Made by a program: the position numbers and the translations under genes. DNA of 64,000 bases from Actinocrinis sp035653575 (GTDB taxonomy: Bacteria > Actinomycetota > Actinomycetes > Streptomycetales > Catenulisporaceae): contig NZ_DASRBQ010000170.1 in NCBI RefSeq assembly GCF_035653575.1, forward strand, positions 1-64,000, in the 5' to 3' direction. Within the stretch, counting starts at the first letter, position 1; every line of letters begins with the position of its first letter. Under the pieces are notes generated by a model. The model was not told where the DNA came from, did not search any database, and was given only the letters and a program-made list of their open reading frames with translations. Shown one piece after another: positions 41,608 to 49,221 of this stretch.

Positions 41608-42384
41608 TCAGGCGCTTTCGATTTGGAAGCGGCGCACGCCGAGCATGATGCAGACGATCGCGAGGACGAGGCTGATCAGGCTGCCCCAGAGCACCGTCAG
41701 GTCCGCGTAGTTGCCGACGAAGACCTCGCGCATCGCGTCGACGACGTAACGAAACGGGTTGATCCGGGACAGGTAGTACAGCCAGCTCGGCGCGGACTGA
41801 CGGGTGATCGGCAGCAGGATGCCGGACAGCAGCAGCACCGGAACGGCGACCGAGTTGAGCAGCGGGGCGAGCGAGTCCTCGCTCTTGAGCGCGAGGCCGA
41901 CCGCGTAGGACAGCGAGGACATGCTGATCGCGAGCACCGCGATGAACGCGAGGGCGAACAGCACCCCGCCGATCGGCGCGCGCAGGCCCATGAGCAGGCC
42001 GGTGAGCACCAGGATCGCCGACTGGACCAGCAGCGCGATCATGTCCCGCAGCACCCGGCCGAACAGCAGCGCGAATCGGCTGACCGGGGTGACCCGCATC
42101 CGCTCGATCACCCCGGCGCGCCATTCGGCGATGATCGCGAAGCCGACGAAGAGGCTGCCGAACAGGCCGAGCTGTACCAGCAGGCCCGGCACGAAGATCC
42201 GCCAGGCCTGGTCCGAGGATGCGCCGGGAGCGCTGACGAAATGCTTCACCAGCGGCCCGAACAGGGCCAGGTACAGGATCGGCTGGATAACCCCGATGAT
42301 CAGCCACGCGGGGTTACGCAGCGAGAGTCGCAGTTGCCGGCGGAAGATCAGGCGGGTGTCTCGCAGGGTGCTGGCAAGGCTCAT
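41608..42384 (-). CDS. ABC-2-type transporter permease (DrrB-like)
   Basis: A 258-residue integral membrane protein with six helices and the ABC-2 signature. The N-terminus IFRRQLRLSLRNPAWLIIGV, QPILYLALFGPLVKHFV and YYLSRINPFRYVVDAMREVF are characteristic of DrrB-like permeases for drugs or lipids. Its start overlaps the stop of the ATPase gene (ATGA at 42381-42384), so ATPase and permease form one exporter. Substrate unknown. Confidence 0.92.
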   Translation of the reverse strand: MSLASTLRDTRLIFRRQLRLSLRNPAWLIIGVIQPILYLALFGPLVKHFVSAPGASSDQAWRIFVPGLLVQLGLFGSLFVGFAIIAEWRAGVIERMRVTPVSRFALLFGRVLRDMIALLVQSAILVLTGLLMGLRAPIGGVLFALAFIAVLAISMSSLSYAVGLALKSEDSLAPLLNSVAVPVLLLSGILLPITRQSAPSWLYYLSRINPFRYVVDAMREVFVGNYADLTVLWGSLISLVLAIVCIMLGVRRFQIESA

Positions 42385-43487
42385 CGGGGGCTCCCGGTCG
42401 CGTCGCTCGGAGCGGAGGCGTCATCGTGGGCGGCGGAGTCGGCCGGATTACCGGCGTCGTCCGGGCTGCCGCCCGCGTCGCCGGGTTGCGGCGGCGCACC
42501 GGAGCCGGGGCTGTCATCGCGCAGCGAGCGGCCGGTGAGCGTGAGGAACACGTCGTCGAGGGTCGGGCGGGCCAGCTGGATCGACGCGATCGGTACCACA
42601 GCCGAGTCGAGCGCGCGCATGATGCCCATCAGCTGCTGGCCGCCGGCGTCGACGACCACGCGCAGCGTCTTGCCGCTCAGCGTGGCGTCCCGCACGCCCT
42701 CGACGTCCCCCAACGCCGACTGCGCCTTCTCTCCGTCGCCCTCACCAGCCAGCTCGATGGTCACCAAGTCGCCGGAGATGCGGTGCTTGAGCTCCTCGGG
42801 GGTGCCCTCCGCGACGATCCGGCCGAAGTCGATGATCAGGATCCGGTCGCAGAGCGCGTCGGCCTCGTCGAGGTAGTGCGTGGTGAGGAACACCGTGGTG
42901 TTCAGCTCGTCGCGCAGCTTGCGCACGTGTGTCCACAGATGGGCGCGGCTCTGCGGGTCGAGGCCGGTGGTCGGTTCGTCGAGGAACACCAGCCGGGGGG
43001 CGTGCACCAGGCCGAGCGCGATGTCCAGCCGCCGCTTCTGCCCGCCGGACAGGGTTTTGACGTAGCGGTCTTCGAGCCCGGTCAGGTCCAGCTGCTCCAC
43101 GAGCGCGGCGCAGCGCTGCCGGGCCTCGGCCGCGCCCAGCCGGTAGAGCTCGGCCTGAGTGATCAGCTCCTCGGCGACGGTGCACGCGCCGTCGGTGCCG
43201 CCGGTCTGCGCCACGTAGCCGATCCGCTTGCGCACCTCGGTCGGCTCGCGCAGCAGATCCGCCCCGGCCACCACGGCGGTGCCGCCGCTGGGTTCCAGCA
43301 GGGTGGTCAGCATCCGCAGGGTGGTGGTCTTGCCGGCGCCGTTCGGGCCGAGGAAGCCGACGATCTCGCCGGCGCGCACGGTCAGATCGAGCCCGCGCAC
43401 CGCCTCCACCGTGCCGCGCTTGGTCTTGAACGTCTTGGCCAGGCCGGTGACCTCGATCATCGCGGCGGCGGCGGGTGAGTCCGCCAA
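42381..43487 (-). CDS. ABC transporter ATP-binding protein (DrrA-like)
   Basis: A 368-residue ATPase. Walker A is GPNGAGKTTTLR, Q-loop IGYVAQTGG, signature LSGGQKRRLDIA, Walker B RLVFLDEPTTGLD and H-loop TTHYLDEADAL. A DrrA-type C-terminal domain follows (TLDDVFLTLTGRSLRD), then a Pro/Gly/Asp-rich tail of about 45 residues not needed for the fold. TTG 43487 is preferred, as AGGAGG lies 6 nt upstream; the internal ATG 43460 has no ribosome site. The exporter is preceded by an exact 15-bp tandem duplication (43530-43559). Confidence 0.92.
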   Translation of the reverse strand: MADSPAAAAMIEVTGLAKTFKTKRGTVEAVRGLDLTVRAGEIVGFLGPNGAGKTTTLRMLTTLLEPSGGTAVVAGADLLREPTEVRKRIGYVAQTGGTDGACTVAEELITQAELYRLGAAEARQRCAALVEQLDLTGLEDRYVKTLSGGQKRRLDIALGLVHAPRLVFLDEPTTGLDPQSRAHLWTHVRKLRDELNTTVFLTTHYLDEADALCDRILIIDFGRIVAEGTPEELKHRISGDLVTIELAGEGDGEKAQSALGDVEGVRDATLSGKTLRVVVDAGGQQLMGIMRALDSAVVPIASIQLARPTLDDVFLTLTGRSLRDDSPGSGAPPQPGDAGGSPDDAGNPADSAAHDDASAPSDATGSPR

Positions 43488-43529
43488 CGGGGGCCTCCTG
43501 GTGCGGCGGGTGCTGGGGGCGAGCGCAGT

Positions 43530-43559
43530 ACAAGCTACGGCACCACAAGCTACGGCACC
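43530..43559. repeat. Exact 15-bp tandem duplication
   Basis: ACAAGCTACGGCACC occurs twice without spacer, 43-72 bp upstream of the ABC ATPase start and just after the MHYT gene stop. It may place duplicated regulator half-sites in the promoter or be neutral slippage. Confidence 0.8.
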
Positions 43560-43576
43560 GCGCCGACAAGCACCGG

Positions 43577-44392
43577 CTAGTTGTTGCGCTCGGCGAGTTT
43601 CTGCAGGTCGGCTCGGATCTCGGCCTGTTCGAGCAGGTCCTGCTCGGTGGCCGCGAGGCCGACCACGAACAGGATGACGACGGTGGTCAGGCTGATCCCG
43701 CCGATCAGCGGTTCGAGCAGGGAGCTGGCGGTCATGCCGGACGCGGTCTGCGCCGGGGCCGAGTCGACGAGCATCGCCGCGATGCCGGTGTAGTGCATCC
43801 CGGTCACGGCGACGCCCATGATCATGGCCGCGCCGATGGTGGCGAAGACGCCGCGGATATTCATGGCCGCCCACAGCGCCGCGGCGGCCGCGACCACGGC
43901 GATCGCCACGGAGGCCAGGACGATGAGCGGCCGGTAATGCACGCTGGCCGGCATGCGCATCGCGGAGATGCCTAGATAATGCATGCTGGCCACTCCGATA
44001 CCGGTGATGAATCCGCCGGTGGCGAGCGCCGGCAGGCTGGCGCCTCTGGCGACGACGATCGCGAGGCCGATTCCGACGACGACGATCGCGATGAGCATGC
44101 TGATGATCGTCGTGGTCAGGTCGTAAGTGATCTGAATCCCGGTGATGCCGTAACCGAGCATCGCGATGAAATGCATGACCCAGATTCCGGTGCCGCCGAT
44201 CGACACCGCGGCCAGGATGAGCCAGCGCCAGCGGATCCAGCCGGTGGTGGCGCGGGCCCGGGACATGGCGGACAGGCCGAGCGCCGAGCCGACGCAGGAC
44301 ATAGTGTAGGCGAGCAGAGGCGTACTCGGTCCGTTGATGTGACCGTTCATTTGCATTGCGTGCACGGAAGCCGGAAATGCGGTCGCCAACAT
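43577..44392 (-). CDS. MHYT-domain integral membrane sensor
   Basis: A 271-residue protein with seven membrane helices and three MHYT-type motifs: WVMHFIAML, VASMHYLGISAM and VTGMHYTGIAAM. These Met/His residues are proposed to bind copper and sense O2, CO or NO. In many bacteria MHYT is fused to GGDEF/EAL domains; here only a short cytoplasmic coiled helix follows (LEQAEIRADLQKLAERNN), so output would need a partner. ATG 44392 is preceded by GGGGGGAGA. A promoter with TTGAAT and TAGGCT at 18-bp spacing lies upstream. Confidence 0.9.
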   Translation of the reverse strand: MLATAFPASVHAMQMNGHINGPSTPLLAYTMSCVGSALGLSAMSRARATTGWIRWRWLILAAVSIGGTGIWVMHFIAMLGYGITGIQITYDLTTTIISMLIAIVVVGIGLAIVVARGASLPALATGGFITGIGVASMHYLGISAMRMPASVHYRPLIVLASVAIAVVAAAAALWAAMNIRGVFATIGAAMIMGVAVTGMHYTGIAAMLVDSAPAQTASGMTASSLLEPLIGGISLTTVVILFVVGLAATEQDLLEQAEIRADLQKLAERNN

Positions 44393-44420
44393 GCTGTCTC
44401 CCCCCTTTTTCAGGGATCGC

Positions 44421-44450
44421 AGCCTACCCGGTTTAGCGAGATCAATTCAA
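44421..44450 (-). promoter_or_regulatory. Candidate promoter of MHYT gene
   Basis: On the minus strand TTGAAT (44450-44445) and TAGGCT (44426-44421) are separated by 18 bp, about 30 bp upstream of the start codon. This fits a housekeeping sigma factor promoter. Confidence 0.45.
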
Positions 44451-44546
44451 GAGACTGATGAAATCGTCGGAGAATGTTCAGTTTGACGAAAAGCGTTACA
44501 CAGCAAGGGAAACCCGTGTTCGATAAGCCGAATGCGCCGCGTTGGT

Positions 44547-45425
44547 TCACGCGTGCGCGATGAGCAGGATGCCGGTCACGACGCCGAGGGAGGCGAGCAG
44601 CCGAGTACCGCCGAAGCGCTCCCGGAACAGGACGGTCCCGATCACGCAGCCGATCAGGATCGAGGTCTCGCGCAGGGTCGCTACGCCGGCAAGGGTGCCG
44701 CGCGTCTGTGCCCACAACACCAGGCTGTACGCGGTCATCGCGACCACTCCGCCGAGCAGGCCGCGGCGCACGTCGGCGTGGAAGATCCGGGGAAAGCGGC
44801 CACGCCGCAGCGCCGCCGCGATCAGCACGACGCCGATGCCCTGGCCGAGGAAAGTCCACCCCACGTATCCGAGCACTGACCCGGAGCGTCGCACGCCGAG
44901 CCCGTCGACGATGGTGTACGCCGCGATCGTGCAGCCGGTGGCGACCGCGGCGCAGACGGCGGCCAGGTCCTCGCGCCGCGGCAGCCCTTCGGCGAAAGAC
45001 AGCACGAGCAGTCCTGCGCACACCACGGCGACGCCGAACAATTGAGCCCAGGAGGCGCGCTGGCCGAGCACGAGCGTGGCGAACAACGCTACGAGCAGCG
45101 GCGAGGTGCCGCGGGCGAGCGGATACGTCCTGCTGAAGTCGCCGTAGCGATATGCGAGCACCAAGCCGTACGAGTACGCCGTCTCCAGCACTATCGAAGC
45201 CGCGATGAAGGGCCACGCGGCGCGGGCCGGCGCGGAAGCGAGCAGCAGCAAAGGCAGCGCGCAGCCGATGGAGGCGAGGCCCATCAAGGTGATCGTCGCC
45301 ACGCGGTCCCGAGCCGAGTGCGTGAGAGCGTTCCAGGATGCGTGTAAGAGGGCTGACCCGAGGACCACGGCGAGCACGACAGCGCCGCCGGTGGCGGAGG
45401 GGGCGGCTGCCATCGCGAGCGTCAT
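44547..45425 (-). CDS. DMT-superfamily (EamA) transporter
   Basis: A 292-residue protein with ten hydrophobic helices arranged as two EamA repeats: LHASWNALTHSARDR, SYGLVLAYRYGDFSRTYPLA and, in the second half, TAYSLVLWAQTRGTLAGVA and LRETSILIGCVIGTVLFRER. DMT exporters move amino acids, nucleobases or other small metabolites; the substrate cannot be assigned. ATG 45425 is used; Met5 is an alternative. It is divergent from the PPOX-fold gene. Confidence 0.9.
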   Translation of the reverse strand: MTLAMAAAPSATGGAVVLAVVLGSALLHASWNALTHSARDRVATITLMGLASIGCALPLLLLASAPARAAWPFIAASIVLETAYSYGLVLAYRYGDFSRTYPLARGTSPLLVALFATLVLGQRASWAQLFGVAVVCAGLLVLSFAEGLPRREDLAAVCAAVATGCTIAAYTIVDGLGVRRSGSVLGYVGWTFLGQGIGVVLIAAALRRGRFPRIFHADVRRGLLGGVVAMTAYSLVLWAQTRGTLAGVATLRETSILIGCVIGTVLFRERFGGTRLLASLGVVTGILLIAHA

Positions 45426-45546
45426 AAGCGCACCATAGCCCAGGCTATTACCGCGCAAGAGGGGTTTGCGCTCGGCGGGTGATCCGATGACGGACGCGAA
45501 CGATGAAGCGGCGCCTCGCGGGAGCGGACGACGTAGGCTGCCCTGC

Positions 45547-45975
45547 ATGGCGACCGAAGTGCTCCCCGACTCCTCCACCCCCTTCGGCAAGCGCGTGCGT
45601 GAACGGCTCGCCGAGGAGATCGTGCTGTGGCTGACCACGGTCGGCGCGGATGGCACTCCGCAGCCCAACCCGGTGTGGTTCCTGTGGGAGGGCGAGGACA
45701 CGATCCTGATCTACAACCGCGCGGACGCGAACCGCCTCACCCATCTCAGAACCCGTCCTCGGGTGTCGCTCAACTTCGACGGCAACGGCCGCGGCGGCGA
45801 GATCGTCGTGTTCACCGGCGACGCCGAGGTGCTTGAGGACTTTCCGCTCGCGCACGAGCACCAGCCCTACATGGAGAAGTACGCCGCGGACATACGGCGG
45901 GTGTCCGGTGACGCGGAGGCCTTCGCGCGTAGGTACCCGGTCGCGATGCGCATTCGGATCACCCGAGTGCGGTGA
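45547..45975 (+). CDS. PPOX-class probable F420/FMN-dependent enzyme (Rv3369-like)
   Basis: A 142-residue split-barrel protein similar to the TIGR03667 (Rv3369) group: EEIVLWLTTVGADGTPQPNP, VWFLWEGEDTILIYNRADAN, HLRTRPRVSLNFDGNGRGGE and IVVFTGDAEVLED. The fold binds FMN, F420 or haem. Short size and sequence favour an F420-binding actinobacterial type, but this is family knowledge. ATG 45547 starts the conserved part; an upstream ATG at 45466 lacks support. Its stop overlaps the next gene (GTGA). Confidence 0.9.
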   Translation: MATEVLPDSSTPFGKRVRERLAEEIVLWLTTVGADGTPQPNPVWFLWEGEDTILIYNRADANRLTHLRTRPRVSLNFDGNGRGGEIVVFTGDAEVLEDFPLAHEHQPYMEKYAADIRRVSGDAEAFARRYPVAMRIRITRVR

Positions 45976-46499
45976 GCGGCGTGGAAGGTGACGACCGGCC
46001 GCGGCAGCCGTATCGCGAGCAAGTGAGGACGCTCGCCGACCTCGCGGCGCAGGCCGCCTCGCTGCAACCTGGCGCGGACGCCGCGATCGCACAATGCGGC
46101 GGGGCGTGGCCGGTGCCCGACGCCGCCGCCCTCGAGCTCGGCCGGCTCTCGCGTTGCTACTCGCTGCTCTACGAGCAGCTGCTCCGCTTGGAGATCGACC
46201 GGGAGCTGACCGAGCGGCGCAATGAGCTGCGCAGCCTGCTCGCCTATCACCTGCACATGCTGCGCGATGCCGGCGACCTGGCTTTTTCCGGGCGGCACGA
46301 CGAGCGCACGGAACCGTTCCGCAGGGAGCTCGCGGAGGGGCTCGGTTCGTACGCGACGCGGCTGCTGCACCTTGCGGCCGAGCTGCGCAAGAGCGCCTCG
46401 CTCGCCGCGGATCAGCCGGCTGATTTCGCCGGGTCTTCGCGCGGCGAGTTCGAGCTCGATGATGTGTATTTGCAAGGTGACGGGCCGCAGGACGAATAG
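45972..46499 (+). CDS. Hypothetical helical protein coupled to PPOX-fold enzyme
   Basis: A 175-residue, mostly alpha-helical, soluble protein of unknown family: REQVRTLADLAAQAASLQPG, LSRCYSLLYEQLLRLEIDRE, LTERRNELRSLLAYHLHMLR and SYATRLLHLAAELRKSAS. The GTG start lies inside the stop codon of the upstream enzyme gene, so the two are co-translated. A 25-bp palindrome lies 33 bp after its stop and overlaps the end of the convergent P-type ATPase gene. Confidence 0.75.
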   Translation: MSGVEGDDRPRQPYREQVRTLADLAAQAASLQPGADAAIAQCGGAWPVPDAAALELGRLSRCYSLLYEQLLRLEIDRELTERRNELRSLLAYHLHMLRDAGDLAFSGRHDERTEPFRRELAEGLGSYATRLLHLAAELRKSASLAADQPADFAGSSRGEFELDDVYLQGDGPQDE

Positions 46500-46531
46500 C
46501 CGGAGGCGGGGCCGGGGCAGACGGCTCGTCG

Positions 46532-46556
46532 CTAGTGTCCTGAGTCAGGACACTAG
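46532..46556. repeat. 25-bp palindrome at convergent gene ends
   Basis: CTAGTGTCCTGA (46532-46543), one central base, then its exact complement (46545-46556). The TAG stop codon of the P-type ATPase gene is inside it. It may act as a bidirectional terminator; the CTAG ends also recall terminal sequences of IS630-type elements, so it could be a relic. Confidence 0.7.
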
Positions 46557-49030
46557 TCGCCGCTGCCTGGCGCTGGCATGCGCGCGATCCGCCGCGCGTC
46601 GAGGCGCCAGACCACTTCCAGCGCCACCGCCGCGCACCCGGCCACGGCGAGCGCCGTGAGGGTCTGCTGCCAGCCGCCGAAGTGCAGGTCGAAGACGCGC
46701 CGGCCGACGGGCAGCAGCGCGACCAGCACGAACCCGCCGGCCATCACGCCGATCAGCGCCGTCTTCCACCACGCCAGCGGCCGCGCCACCAGGGCCAGCA
46801 CCCAGATGCCCACCACGAACAGGGTGACCATCGCGCTGGTCTGCTCCACGGCCAGCCGCGCGCCCGGCTCGAGCCGCGCCAGGTAGTAGGAGATGAACGA
46901 GGCCGCGCCGGCGATCAATCCGGCCGGGATCGCGAAGCGCAGCACCCTGGCCACGAACCCGGATCGGGCCCGGCTCAGATTGGGCGCGAGGGCGAGGAAG
47001 AAGGCCGGCGTCCCGATCGTCAGTGTGCTGATGAGGGTGGTGTGCCGCGGCAGGAACGGGTACGGCAGCCGCGCCACGCCGACCAGCACCACCATCAGGA
47101 AGGACTCGAAGGACTTCACCAGGAACAGGTTCGAGACCCGCTCGATGTTGCCGACCACGCGCCTGCCCTCGGCGACCACCGAGGGCAGCGTCGCGAAGCG
47201 CTCGTCGAGCAGCACGATCTGCGCCACCGCGCGCGCCGCTCCCGAACCGGAGCCCATGGCGACCCCGATGTCAGCGCTCTTGAGCGCCAGCACGTCGTTG
47301 ACGCCGTCACCGGTCATCGCGACCGTGTGGCCGCGGGACTGCAGCGCGGCCACCATCCGCTGCTTCTGCCGCGGGGTGACCCGGCCGAAGACCGAGTTGG
47401 CCTCGACCGCCGCGGCCAGCGCTTCGGGGTCGTCCGGCAGGTCGCGCGCGTCGACCGGGTGCTCAGCGCCCGGCAGGCCGAGCGCGCCGGCCACCGCGCC
47501 GACCGAGACCGCGTTGTCACCGGAGATGACCTTGAGCGCGACCGACTGGCGGGCGAAGTACTCGAGCGTCGGCGCGGCGTCATCGCGGATCCGCTGCGCC
47601 AGCGTCACCAGCGCGACCGGCCTGACCTCGGCGCGGTCCAGGTCGGCGGACCCGTCGGCGGGCAGCGGGCCGGGGTACGCGGCGAGCATCAGGACACGCA
47701 GTCCGCTCGCGCCGAGCCGTTCGGCCTCCGCCGCGGCCCCGGTGCCGGGGCCGAGCACGTCCGGCGCGCCGAAGAGCCACGTGCCGCGGCCGTCCGCGAA
47801 GGCCACGCCGCTCCACTTGCGGGCCGAGGAGAAGGCCGCGACCGCCTGCGGCCGCCATCCACCGGGATCGGGGCAGGCCTCGATGACCGCGGCCATCGTG
47901 GCGTTCGGCCGTTCCTCGGCGGCTCCGAGCGCACCGAGGACACGGCGCACGTCCGGCTCGCTCGCGCCGGAGTCCAGTACCTTGACCTCGGCGAGCCGCA
48001 TGCCGCCCTCGGTGAGCGTCCCGGTCTTGTCCAGGCACACCACGTCTACCCGCGCCAGCCCTTCGATCGCGGGCAATTCCTGCACGAGGCACTGCCGCCG
48101 CCCGAGCCGCACGACGCCGACCGCGAAAGCGACCGAGGTCAGCAGCACCAGCCCTTCCGGCACCATCGGCACGATCCCGGCGACCGTCCGGCTGATCCCG
48201 TCGCGGCTGAACCCTCCGGCCACGCCGGCTTGGACGACCACTTGCAGCGCGGCGGCCGGGATGAGCAGGTAGGTGAGGTAGCGCAGGATCCGGTTGATGC
48301 CGTCACGCAGCTGGGAGCGCACGAGCGTGAACTGCTGCGCCTCGGCCGCCAGCTTCGCCGCGTGTGCGTCCGGGCCGACCCTGGTGGCGAGCATCGTGCC
48401 GGAGCCGGCGACGACGAACGAGCCAGAAAGTAGTTGATTGGCGCCGTGTAGTTGATTGGCGCCGTGCAGTTGATTGGCGCTGTGCAGTTGGCTGGTATCG
48501 CGCTCTGCGTCGCCGGGGCGCTTGGTCACCGGATCGGCCTCGCCGGTCAGCAGCGACTCGTCGACCTCGAGCGCCTCGGCCTCCAGGACGATCCCGTCCA
48601 CCGGGATCTTGTCCCCGGCCGCGAGCAGCACGAGATCGTCCTGCACCAACTCGGATGCGGCCACCTGGATCTCGGCGCCGTCCCTGCGCACGCGCGGCCG
48701 GGCCTCGCCGACGATGGCCAGCGAGTCCAGGGTGCGTTTGGCCCGCCACTCCTGCACGATGCCGATCGCCGCGTTGAACACGATCACGAAGCCGAACAGC
48801 GCGTCCTGGATCGGCGCGACCACGAGCATGATCGCGAACAGGGCGCCGATCAGCCCGTTGAACCAGGTCAGCACGTTCGCGCGGAGGATCGCGGCGAGCG
48901 AGCGGCTGGAGCGGACCGGGACCTCGTTGCCGCGGCCGTCCGCGATCCGCTCGGCGACCTGCGCCGCGGTCAGGCCGCCGGGCTCGGTCAGCAGCGCGGG
49001 GTTCTCGGGAAGCAGCGGCTCGATGCTCAT
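46553..49030 (-). CDS. Cation-translocating P-type ATPase
   Basis: An 825-residue ion pump. The actuator loop contains ESLLTGEADPVTKRPGD, the phosphorylation motif DKTGTLTEGG has Asp334, and the hinge region is MTGDGVNDVLALKSADIGVA. Transmembrane segments include LTWFNGLIGALFAIMLVVAP, the M4 motif IVPMVPEGLVLLTSVAF and six C-terminal helices. PEGL with no CPC motif excludes heavy-metal P1B pumps and points to a P2/Ca-like or uncharacterised HAD-IC group. The actuator domain carries an unusual insert of LHGANQ hexapeptide repeats near residues 182-200. The start is ATG 49030. Confidence 0.92.
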   Translation of the reverse strand: MSIEPLLPENPALLTEPGGLTAAQVAERIADGRGNEVPVRSSRSLAAILRANVLTWFNGLIGALFAIMLVVAPIQDALFGFVIVFNAAIGIVQEWRAKRTLDSLAIVGEARPRVRRDGAEIQVAASELVQDDLVLLAAGDKIPVDGIVLEAEALEVDESLLTGEADPVTKRPGDAERDTSQLHSANQLHGANQLHGANQLLSGSFVVAGSGTMLATRVGPDAHAAKLAAEAQQFTLVRSQLRDGINRILRYLTYLLIPAAALQVVVQAGVAGGFSRDGISRTVAGIVPMVPEGLVLLTSVAFAVGVVRLGRRQCLVQELPAIEGLARVDVVCLDKTGTLTEGGMRLAEVKVLDSGASEPDVRRVLGALGAAEERPNATMAAVIEACPDPGGWRPQAVAAFSSARKWSGVAFADGRGTWLFGAPDVLGPGTGAAAEAERLGASGLRVLMLAAYPGPLPADGSADLDRAEVRPVALVTLAQRIRDDAAPTLEYFARQSVALKVISGDNAVSVGAVAGALGLPGAEHPVDARDLPDDPEALAAAVEANSVFGRVTPRQKQRMVAALQSRGHTVAMTGDGVNDVLALKSADIGVAMGSGSGAARAVAQIVLLDERFATLPSVVAEGRRVVGNIERVSNLFLVKSFESFLMVVLVGVARLPYPFLPRHTTLISTLTIGTPAFFLALAPNLSRARSGFVARVLRFAIPAGLIAGAASFISYYLARLEPGARLAVEQTSAMVTLFVVGIWVLALVARPLAWWKTALIGVMAGGFVLVALLPVGRRVFDLHFGGWQQTLTALAVAGCAAVALEVVWRLDARRIARMPAPGSGD
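48432..48485 (-). repeat. 18-bp coding tandem repeat in P-type ATPase
   Basis: Three 18-bp units (48432-48449, 48450-48467, 48468-48485) differ by one or two bases and encode consecutive LHGANQ/LHSANQ hexapeptides. They sit between the TGE-containing actuator loop and the LLSGSFVVAG strand, where family members have only a short turn. Confidence 0.88.
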
Positions 49031-49174
49031 GAGCGGGGGACTCGGAGTGAGCTCGTCGCGGTCGCCATATCCAGACCCTAACCGGGCGCGGCGACGCAGG
49101 GCGGGTCGAGCTCAACCGCAGGTAACCGGCACCGCGACTTATCGCTCATTCGGAGCAGCCAGCCGAGCGCCGGG

Positions 49175-49210
49175 CCCGGGGCCGCCCGCGGCTGAGCGGA
49201 CGGCCCCGGG
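49175..49210 (-). terminator. Hairpin terminator after GH30 gene
   Basis: CCCGGGGCCG (49175-49184) and its complement (49201-49210) form a 10-bp stem with a 16-nt loop, starting 12 bp past the GH30 stop codon. It has no U-tract. Confidence 0.6.
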
Positions 49211-49221
49211 GTGTCAGCGGA

